DNA of 64,000 nt from Micromonospora chokoriensis (GTDB lineage Bacteria > Actinomycetota > Actinomycetes > Mycobacteriales > Micromonosporaceae). A program made the position numbers and the translations under genes. The stretch covers positions 1-64,000 of the forward strand of contig NZ_JOAN01000017.1 in assembly GCF_000718555.1 (NCBI RefSeq). Direction: 5' to 3'. Position 1 is the stretch's first letter. Each line of letters begins with the position of its first letter. Shown here piece after piece: positions 58,574 through 64,000 of the stretch. The notes below the pieces were generated by a model. The model was not told the origin of the DNA and ran no database searches. It saw only the letters and a program-made list of their open reading frames with translations.

Positions 58574-60157
58574 TCAGGCGACCGGGGCCTTGCCGAGGGC
58601 GACCTCGGCGTCCTCCTCCGGGGTGGCCTGCGGGGGTGCCTCGTTCGCGGTGCGCAGCGGGATCTCCTTGATGAACCAGGCGAGCACCGGGATCGCGATG
58701 GTGAACAGCACGGCCCAGAGGAAGACGTGCGAGATCGAGTCGGCGAGACCGCCGAGCACCGCCTCGCGGACCGCGGGGGGCAGCGCCTTGAGTTTCGCCA
58801 GGTCCATCTCGCCGCCGGACTTGCCGCCGAAGGCGTCACCGGCGGCGGAGCTGGCCAACCGGTTGGCGAAGATCGCACCGAAGAGCGAGATGCCGAACGA
58901 GCCGCCGATCGACCGGAAGAAGGTCGCCGCGCCACTGGCCGCGCCGAGGTCCTTCTGCTCCACGCTGTTCTGCGCGATCAGCATCGACGTCTGCATGAGG
59001 AAGCCCATACCGACGCCGAGCACGATCATGTAGAGCGAGGACATCAGCTTGCTGGTGTCGGTGTCGAGCATGGACAGCAGCGCCATGCCCCCGGTCATCA
59101 CCACGCCACCGATGATCGGGTACGCCCGGTACCGGCCGTTGCGGGTGATCGCCCGGCCGATGACCAGCGAGACGACAAGCATGCCGAACATCAGCGGCAG
59201 CAGCAGCAGACCGCTGTTGGTGGCCGACGCACCCTGCACGGTCTGCTGGTAGAGCGGCAGGAAGTTCATCGCGCCGAACATCGCGAAGCCGAGCAGGAAG
59301 CCGATCACGGAGATCAGCGCGAAGTTACGGTTGGCGAAGAGCGCCAACGGGAGGATCGGCTCCTGGACGCGGCGCTCCACCAGCCCGAACGCCACCAACG
59401 CGACGATGCCCAACACGGCCAGGCCGAAGATCGGCAGTGACACCCAGTCGTACTCGTTGCCGCCCCAGGTGGTGATGAGCACGATCGCGGTGATGCCGAC
59501 CGAGAGCAGCCCGGCGCCGAGCCAGTCGATCCGGTGCTCGGTCCGGTACTTCGGCAGGTGCATCGTGGTGATCAGCACGAGCAGCGCGACGCCACCCAGC
59601 GGCAGGTTCACGTAGAACGCCCACCGCCAGGAGAGGTGGTCGGTGATGAAGCCGCCGGCCAGCGGGCCGGCCACCATGGCGATGGCCATGATGCCGGCGA
59701 TCATGCCCTGGTAGCGCCCGCGCTCGCGGGGCGGGACCAGGTCACCGATGATCGCCATCACACCGACCATGAGGCCGCCGGCGCCGAGGCCCTGCACGGC
59801 ACGGAAGGCGATGAGCTGGACCATTCCGTCCTGCGGGCCACCGAGCATGTCGGAGCCGGCCATGCCACAGAGGGCGGAGCCGACCAGGAAGACGACGACC
59901 GAGGTCAGGAAGACCGACTTGCGGCCGTAGAGGTCACCGAGCTTGCCCCAGATCGGGGTCGAGACGGTGGTGCCCAGGACGTACGCGGTGACCACCCAGG
60001 TGAAGTGGTTGAGGCCGCCAAACTCGCCCACGATCCGCGGTAACGCGGTGCTGACGATCATGTTGTCGAGCATCGCGAGCATCATCGCGATCATCAGCCC
60101 GAACAGCACGACCCTGATGTTGTTGGGTCTCGCGCCGGTCTGCGTTGCCTGAGTCAT
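58574..60157 (-). CDS. DHA2-family MFS multidrug exporter (EmrB/QacA type)
   Basis: A 527-residue proton-coupled exporter with about 14 transmembrane helices. The first helix has MIAMMLAMLDNMIVSTALPRI with the D-x-x-I-V-x-x-A-L-P motif C-like block, and GKLGDLYGRKSVFL is the conserved loop-2 motif. GPLAGGFITDHLSWRWAFYVNLP is the motif C antiporter region. Length fits the DHA2 family. It is divergent from a TetR gene with tandem operators in between, so expression is probably induced by an exported drug. Substrate unknown. Confidence 0.93.
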   Translation of the reverse strand: MTQATQTGARPNNIRVVLFGLMIAMMLAMLDNMIVSTALPRIVGEFGGLNHFTWVVTAYVLGTTVSTPIWGKLGDLYGRKSVFLTSVVVFLVGSALCGMAGSDMLGGPQDGMVQLIAFRAVQGLGAGGLMVGVMAIIGDLVPPRERGRYQGMIAGIMAIAMVAGPLAGGFITDHLSWRWAFYVNLPLGGVALLVLITTMHLPKYRTEHRIDWLGAGLLSVGITAIVLITTWGGNEYDWVSLPIFGLAVLGIVALVAFGLVERRVQEPILPLALFANRNFALISVIGFLLGFAMFGAMNFLPLYQQTVQGASATNSGLLLLPLMFGMLVVSLVIGRAITRNGRYRAYPIIGGVVMTGGMALLSMLDTDTSKLMSSLYMIVLGVGMGFLMQTSMLIAQNSVEQKDLGAASGAATFFRSIGGSFGISLFGAIFANRLASSAAGDAFGGKSGGEMDLAKLKALPPAVREAVLGGLADSISHVFLWAVLFTIAIPVLAWFIKEIPLRTANEAPPQATPEEDAEVALGKAPVA

Positions 60158-60188
60158 GGGTAAGCTCCCCCCGAGGATTGCCGCACTT

Positions 60189-60206
60189 ACTTGCCGCCCG
60201 GCTAGT
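60189..60206. promoter_or_regulatory. TetR operator 1
   Basis: ACTTGCCG-CC-CGGCTAGT: 18 bp with 7 of 8 half-site positions complementary. It is the first of two matched operators between the MFS exporter and the TetR gene. Confidence 0.7.
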
Positions 60207-60212
60207 CACCTT

Positions 60213-60230
60213 ACTAGCCGCACGGTAAGT
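60213..60230. promoter_or_regulatory. TetR operator 2
   Basis: ACTAGCCG-CA-CGGTAAGT: same 18-bp plan as operator 1, with 6 of 8 half-site positions complementary. Its centre is 24 bp from operator 1, a little over two helical turns. Confidence 0.68.
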
Positions 60231-60269
60231 TGGGTACCAAGCAACGGTCAAGCCAATTGGGGGGCGCGC

Positions 60270-60869
60270 GTGAGGGAGAGCACAGGCGGGACACGGGAGC
60301 GGATCAAGGCCGTCGCGCTCGAGCTCTTCACCGAGCAGGGGTACGAGAAGACCTCGCTCCGGGAGATCGCCGAGCGGCTCAACGTCACCAAGGCCGCGCT
60401 CTACTACCACTTCAAGAGCAAGGACGACATCGTCGCCAGCTTCGTCGAGGACCGGCTGGAACAGATGGACGCGCTGACCGCGTGGGCCGAGTCGCAGCCC
60501 GCGACCCTGGCCACCCGGCGCGAGCTCATCTCCCGCTACGCCGACACGATGTTCGGCGGCGAGATGCCGTCGGTGATGCGCTTCTTCGAACAGAACCAGA
60601 CCGTGCTGAAGAGCCTCGCCTCCGGCCAGCAGATGCGCGGCCGGATGATGAATCTCGCCGAGGCGCTGTGCCGTGGTGACGACTCCCCCGTCGCCCAACT
60701 GCGCGCCACGCTCTCCCTGTTCGCGGTGCACGGCAGCTGGTTCGCGCTCCGAGCCCCGCACATGACCGACGACGACCGCCGCAAGATCGCCCTAGAGGTG
60801 GCCGACGAGTTGCTGGCCGTCATCGGCACGGACCCGGACCAAGGCGCGGCTACTGCCGAGATGCGCTGA
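60270..60869 (+). CDS. TetR-family repressor of the MFS exporter
   Basis: A 199-residue repressor. The N-terminal helix-turn-helix is clear: RIKAVALELFTEQGYEKTSL then REIAERLNVTKAALYYHFKS (recognition helix, about 27-46). The C-terminal ligand domain is helical and not assigned. GTG 60270 has a G-rich site nearby. It is divergent from the exporter gene, and two copies of an 18-bp dyad lie between the start codons, so it likely represses both. Confidence 0.92.
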   Translation: MRESTGGTRERIKAVALELFTEQGYEKTSLREIAERLNVTKAALYYHFKSKDDIVASFVEDRLEQMDALTAWAESQPATLATRRELISRYADTMFGGEMPSVMRFFEQNQTVLKSLASGQQMRGRMMNLAEALCRGDDSPVAQLRATLSLFAVHGSWFALRAPHMTDDDRRKIALEVADELLAVIGTDPDQGAATAEMR

Positions 60870-60881
60870 TCGGGTGGCGGC

Positions 60882-61391
60882 TCAGCCGCGCGTCAACTCC
60901 AGCCGCAGGCCGAGCAGGTCCACGCCCGGCACCGGCGTCCAGTCCTTCTCCGGCGAGCGGACGAACCCACGCCGCGCGTAGAGCCGGTGCGCCGGATCGG
61001 CCATCCCGGCCCGGACGCAGATCACCACCGCCGTGCAACCCAACTCGGTCGCCCGGTCGACACACGCCTCGACCAGCGCGGCACCGACACCCCGCCCCTG
61101 CGCGCCGGGGTCGACCGCGAGCATCCGGAACTCCGCCTCGCCCGGCCCGGACAGCTCGGCGAACGGGGTGCCCGGCAGCACGAACGTGACCGAACCGAGC
61201 ACCGCCTCGGTCACCTCGTCGACCGCGACCAGCACCTCGCCGCTGGCGGCTCGGGTCGACACGTCGGCCAGCACCTCGCCGTAACCGTGCTCGCCCTTGA
61301 GCTGGCCATCCGCCTCGTACGCGGCCACGGTCAGCCGGGCCACCGCGGGGAAGTCGGCCGACTCGGCCGAACGGACCCGCAACCCGGTCAA
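60882..61391 (-). CDS. GNAT acetyltransferase
   Basis: A 169-residue acetyltransferase. It begins TGLRVRSAESADFPAVARL and has the core FRMLAVDPGAQGRGVGAALVEAC with the acetyl-CoA loop Q-x-x-G-V-G-A, then VICVRAGMADPAHRLYARRGFV. The start is a rare TTG at 61391, whose last two bases and the next form the stop of the biotin carrier gene (TTGA overlap), so it is expressed by translational coupling. Substrate unknown. Confidence 0.86.
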   Translation of the reverse strand: MTGLRVRSAESADFPAVARLTVAAYEADGQLKGEHGYGEVLADVSTRAASGEVLVAVDEVTEAVLGSVTFVLPGTPFAELSGPGEAEFRMLAVDPGAQGRGVGAALVEACVDRATELGCTAVVICVRAGMADPAHRLYARRGFVRSPEKDWTPVPGVDLLGLRLELTRG

Positions 61392-61603
61392 GCGATCACC
61401 GCGATCAGGTCACCGTCCTGCACGACATCGCCCTCGTGGACGGCGAGCTGCTGGAGCACACCATCGGACTCGGCGATGACCGGGATCTCCATCTTCATCG
61501 ACTCGAGGATCACCAGGGTGTCGCCCTCGGCCACCGTGTCACCAGCCGTCGCGACGACCTTCCAGACGTTGGCCACCATCTCGGCGCGGATCTCCTCGGC
61601 CAT
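61388..61603 (-). CDS. Biotin/lipoyl-attachment carrier protein
   Basis: A 71-residue single-domain carrier. The attachment motif is ILESMKMEIPV with the modified Lys between two Met, the classic biotinyl form. The whole protein is one barrel-sandwich hybrid (MAEEIRAEMVANVWKVV to the end). ATG 61603 follows GGAGG by eight bases. It corresponds in size and place to TB7.3 (Rv3221c) of M. tuberculosis, found beside pdtaS and rshA. Its partner carboxylase is elsewhere. Confidence 0.92.
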   Translation of the reverse strand: MAEEIRAEMVANVWKVVATAGDTVAEGDTLVILESMKMEIPVIAESDGVLQQLAVHEGDVVQDGDLIAVIA

Positions 61604-61831
61604 GTCCAGGCCCTCCCTCTTCGCGATGTGCCTGCCGATGTATCCAATCATGCGTCGACCGGCGGTGGGCGCGCAGCGGCACGGCGGGGATAGCAGGCCC
61701 GCCCTGGGGAAGGTGGCGGGTGTCGACCGCACTACCATCAGCGGGTCGGACCCGACGCCGGACCGCCGGTGGGTGCATCGGCGCCGAGGTCGTGCGCAGG
61801 ACGGATCCGACCCATCACGAGGAGGTCAGCT

Positions 61832-61906
61832 ATGGCGAAGAAGTCCCGTAAGAAGAAGGCCCGTAAGAAGAGCGCCGCCAACCACGGCAAGCGTCCCAAC
61901 TCCTGA
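61832..61906 (+). CDS. Ribosomal protein bL37 (24 residues)
   Basis: A 24-codon gene with an ideal GGAGG (61821-61825) six bases before ATG. The product is almost all basic: it begins MAKKSRKKKARKK and ends NHGKRPNS. This matches the actinobacterial ribosomal protein bL37, discovered in mycobacterial ribosome structures, especially the ANHGKRPN tail. It binds rRNA in the large subunit. It is monocistronic and convergent with rsrA, followed by a perfect hairpin. Such genes are usually missed by automatic annotation because of their size. Confidence 0.9.
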   Translation: MAKKSRKKKARKKSAANHGKRPNS

Positions 61907-61965
61907 ACGGATCGACGGGCCGGCGGCCCGTCGCCGATCAGCCCGACCCGGCCGAGGCCGGGCAC

Positions 61966-62003
61966 ACCGGTGGCCCGGGTCGACATCGACCCGGGCCACC
62001 GGT
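61966..62003. terminator. Perfect hairpin between bL37 and rsrA
   Basis: Two 18-base arms beginning ACCGGTGGCCCGGG are fully complementary around a 2-base centre (functionally a small loop). It lies between convergent genes and is one of the most stable stems in the window. Confidence 0.85.
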
Positions 62004-62023
62004 CTTGCTAGCGGTGCCGACGC

Positions 62024-62311
62024 TCAGTCGGCCAGCTCACGGGAGTCGCTGGTCTCGAAGACCACCAACTCGGTGAGCTTGACGCGCAGCCGCTCGCGCA
62101 GCTGGTCCGGCGCGGTCTCGTTGCCGCAGCAGCGAGCCACCAGCGCTCGTACCTCCTGCTCGAGGCCGTACTCGCGCAGGCAGGGCCCGCACTCGTCCAG
62201 GTGGTGCCGGATCAGCGAGCGGCGCTCGTCGGCGCACTCCAGATCCAGGTAGAGATACACCTCCGCGAGCACTTCGCGGCAGTCCGTCTCGTGCGGCTCC
62301 CCACAGCTCAC
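62024..62311 (-). CDS. rsrA: Redox-sensing zinc anti-sigma factor (RsrA)
   Basis: A 95-residue ZAS-family anti-sigma factor. Zinc and redox ligands fall at Cys11, His37, Cys41 and Cys44, the same numbering as in S. coelicolor RsrA, with an extra Cys3. Disulfide stress forms a Cys11-Cys44 bond, expels zinc and frees SigR. GTG 62311 has GGGAGG six bases upstream inside the end of sigR, so the genes are tightly coupled. The C-terminal helix (ERLRVKLTELVVFE) wraps the sigma factor. Confidence 0.95.
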   Translation of the reverse strand: MSCGEPHETDCREVLAEVYLYLDLECADERRSLIRHHLDECGPCLREYGLEQEVRALVARCCGNETAPDQLRERLRVKLTELVVFETSDSRELAD

Positions 62312-62312
62312 G

Positions 62313-63140
62313 TCACACCTCCCGGCTGGCAGCGGCGGCGGTCGAGCCCTTCGAGGTGCGGGCCGCACTGAAGCCCCGCTCACCCGCGTAGCGCTCAAGC
62401 AGCTTGCGCAGATTACGACGGCCGCGGTGCAAACGCGACATCACGGTGCCGATCGGCGTGCCCATGATGTCCGCGACCTCCTTGTAGGAGAAGCCCTCGA
62501 CATCGGTGAGGTAGACAGCCAGGCGGAACTCCTCCGGCAACTGCTGGAGGGCTTCCTTGACGTCGCTGTCCGGCAGCCGGTCCAGTGCCTCCGTCTCGGC
62601 GGAGCGCAACCCGCTGGAGGTGTGCGACTCGGCCTCGGCGAGCTGCCAGTCGGTGATCTCCTCGGTGGGCGCCTGGATCGGCTGGCGCTGCCGCTTGCGG
62701 TAGGAGTTGATGTAGGTGTTGGTCAGGATCCGGTAGAGCCAGGCCTTCAGGTTCGTGCCCTGCTCGAACTGGTGGAAGGCCGCGTAGGCCTTCAGGTAGG
62801 TCTCCTGGACCAGGTCCTCGGCATCCGCCGGGTTACGCGTCATCCGCAGCCCAGCAGCGTAGAGCTGATCGACGAATGGCATCGCGTCCCGCTCGAATCG
62901 GGCCCTGCGCTCGTCCGTCTTCTCGGTGGTCAACCGCACATCCCCTCGCGTCGGATGCTTTCCCGCCGAGGATACGCGCACGGACCTGCCCGTAGATTCA
63001 CTTCCGGCTGGTGTGCCCGTGCTCACCGCACCCAACCCGCCCGAACCCGCCGTCACGGGCCACTCCGGGCCATCCAGTAGCCGCTTCAGCTGCCGGGCGT
63101 CACGTTCGTCCTGTTCCAGGCTTTGTGTCTCGGTTGGCAC
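62313..63140 (-). CDS. sigR: ECF sigma factor SigR/SigH, long isoform start
   Basis: A 275-residue sigma factor for thiol-oxidative stress. The conserved body starts near residue 75 ([20 protein letters not shown]); region 2 has [14 protein letters not shown] and region 4 has [23 protein letters not shown] 63140 has an excellent GAGGGG site and gives a 67-residue N-terminal extension. An internal GTG at 62939 would give the usual short form of about 208 residues, though its ribosome site is poorly spaced. In Streptomyces a SigR-driven transcript makes a longer, unstable SigR'. A SigR-type promoter lies 30 bases upstream of the long start, so the same two-form scheme is likely here. Confidence 0.9.
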   Translation of the reverse strand: MPTETQSLEQDERDARQLKRLLDGPEWPVTAGSGGLGAVSTGTPAGSESTGRSVRVSSAGKHPTRGDVRLTTEKTDERRARFERDAMPFVDQLYAAGLRMTRNPADAEDLVQETYLKAYAAFHQFEQGTNLKAWLYRILTNTYINSYRKRQRQPIQAPTEEITDWQLAEAESHTSSGLRSAETEALDRLPDSDVKEALQQLPEEFRLAVYLTDVEGFSYKEVADIMGTPIGTVMSRLHRGRRNLRKLLERYAGERGFSAARTSKGSTAAAASREV

Positions 63141-63178
63141 CGGTCACCCCCCTCGCAGAAAAGTCGTCCGGGGGTAGT

Positions 63179-63205
63179 AACGCGAGATGACCACTGGGGC
63201 ATTCC
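63179..63205 (-). promoter_or_regulatory. SigR-dependent autoregulatory promoter of sigR
   Basis: On the minus strand GGAAT (63205-63201) is followed after 19 bases by GTT (63181-63179), matching the SigR/SigH consensus GGAA(T)-N18-20-GTT. Transcription would start near 63172, about 30 bases before the long-form GTG. Confidence 0.72.
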
Positions 63206-63219
63206 GGCCGGCCCTCCCG

Positions 63220-63263
63220 TTCCTGGTCCCGGCCCCGACGGCGGCCGGCGCTGGGACCAGGAA
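63220..63263. terminator. Hairpin between hydrolase gene and sigR
   Basis: Perfect 11-base arms TTCCTGGTCCC and GGGACCAGGAA enclose a 22-base GC-rich loop. It lies 113 bases after the hydrolase stop and just upstream of the sigR promoter, so it would insulate sigR from readthrough. Confidence 0.6.
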
Positions 63264-63375
63264 GGGCCTGGGAGGACTGGCGTCACCGGACCGAATCGGG
63301 CCGGCGGCACCATCGGATGCAACGACCCGCGCCCAGCACCGGAAACGGTCGACCGGGCGAGCCGGCCGCGACGGA

Positions 63376-63993
63376 TCAGTCGGCCGCCCAGCCCTGGGCG
63401 GAGAGCCAGTCCCGCACGGCGGCCGCTGTCCCGGCCGGATCCCGGCGTAGATCGTGCGTCTCACCCGGACGGCTCACCACCTGCACGGCCGGCCCCGGCT
63501 CCGGCGTCCCGAACGGGTCCCGGTCGCCGTTGACGACAAGTGTCGGCAGGCCAGTGGCCAGTTCGGCGGCCCGCGAGCGTTCCGGACGCCCGGGCGGGTG
63601 CAGCGGGAAGGCCAACGCGAGCACGCCGACCGCACCCACCGCACGGGCCGTCCGGCAGGCCACCCGGGCGCCACTGGAACGCCCGCCGACCACCACCGCC
63701 GGCACGTCGGCGTGCCGGTCACGCAGCACGGCGAGCACCGCTGCCCAGGCTTCGTCGAGGTGACCTGCCGGTGCCGGCGCGCGTCGACCGGCGACCCGGT
63801 AGGGCTGGGTCACCCGGACCACCACCAGGCCGGCCGCGACCGACGCGTCCCGGACCGCGAGCAGGTCGGGCGCGTCGACGCTGCCGCCCGCACCGTGCCC
63901 GAGGACGAGCAGGGCGACGGCCGGGCCAACCGGCAGGTCAGTGTCGATCCGCGCCGGACCGCGCGGGGTGTCGATCTCGTTGCAGGACGGCAC
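63376..63993 (-). CDS. Alpha/beta-hydrolase, KANL3/Tex30-like
   Basis: A 205-residue (as visible) hydrolase-fold protein. LVLGHGAGGSVDAPDL is the oxyanion strand, GGRSSGARVA the nucleophile elbow (GRSSG), LVVNGDRDPFG the acid segment and the late ETHDLRR the catalytic His. This is the short alpha/beta family found in KANL3/Tex30-type proteins. The GTG at 63993 is seven bases from the window end, so an upstream start outside the window cannot be excluded. Substrate unknown. Confidence 0.75.
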   Translation of the reverse strand: MPSCNEIDTPRGPARIDTDLPVGPAVALLVLGHGAGGSVDAPDLLAVRDASVAAGLVVVRVTQPYRVAGRRAPAPAGHLDEAWAAVLAVLRDRHADVPAVVVGGRSSGARVACRTARAVGAVGVLALAFPLHPPGRPERSRAAELATGLPTLVVNGDRDPFGTPEPGPAVQVVSRPGETHDLRRDPAGTAAAVRDWLSAQGWAAD

Positions 63994-64000
63994 CGACCCA

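Noticed and set aside
1..64000. tRNA, rRNA, CRISPR arrays, phage integrase or transposase genes
   Set aside because: Reading intergenic regions on both strands revealed no cloverleaf with a GTTCGAATC-type T-arm, no regularly spaced repeats with spacers and no DDE or integrase motifs.

Overview
The window is a very GC-rich, gene-dense chromosomal segment of an actinomycete, most likely a Micromonosporaceae member (Micromonospora or close kin). Reasons: many GTG starts, stop-start overlaps of the GTGA/ATGA type, a WhiB regulator, a nickel superoxide dismutase with its maturation protease, an actinobacterial three-domain 2-oxoglutarate decarboxylase (kgd), F420-type oxidoreductase, SigR/RsrA, PdtaS, and the 24-residue ribosomal protein bL37. 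I see no rRNA, tRNA, CRISPR array, prophage or insertion sequence. It reads as core chromosome with species-specific cargo between conserved blocks.

Layout. 0-5.6 kb: a hairpin repeat, a sugar operon (AGE epimerase + PfkB kinase) behind a LacI-type palindrome, a deaminase/F420-oxidoreductase pair, an antibiotic-kinase-like phosphotransferase and a Nei-type DNA glycosylase. 5.7-9.3 kb: a membrane protein, a 546-base gap with degenerate tandem repeats, then the ddaH-rocD arginine/ornithine pair. 9.3-16.2 kb: FHA protein, pterin dehydratase, a lower-GC orphan gene, a fatty acid desaturase, a giant zinc-ribbon membrane protein and CutA. 16.2-21.6 kb: acyltransferase-patatin pair, Ser/Thr kinase with an unusual catalytic loop, glycosyltransferase, BON protein. 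21.8-29 kb: HtrA protease with a two-component system, a PadR/DUF4097 operon with a clear operator, and an OlsB/OlsA-like ornithine-lipid pair. 29-31.8 kb: thioesterase-like protein and an ABC exporter. 32-39.4 kb: central carbon block kgd, a small acidic protein, pta, ackA. 39.4-44.4 kb: two paralogous lipoprotein hydrolases around a nucleotidyltransferase, an MDR oxidoreductase and malic enzyme.

44.5-63.1 kb is the most informative part. From memory, its backbone (acetyltransferase, small membrane protein, lipid kinase, whiB1, pdtaS, biotin carrier, rsrA/rshA, sigR/sigH) follows the order of M. tuberculosis Rv3216-Rv3223c. Here it is opened up by a sulfur-assimilation operon (sulfite reductase, 53-residue zinc ribbon, APS reductase, sirohydrochlorin chelatase) behind a cysteine-type leader peptide, a GT39 membrane glycosyltransferase, a SIS/TPR divergent pair and a TetR/MFS efflux pair. 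The end of the window holds sigR, whose coding region starts far upstream of the conserved domain and lies just behind a SigR-type promoter, suggesting the two-isoform feedback known in Streptomyces.

Regulatory DNA is well preserved: a CRP-like site before whiB1, tandem 18-bp operators between the MFS and TetR genes, a PadR operator, a LacI-type palindrome in front of the SIS gene, and near-perfect hairpins between most convergent genes.
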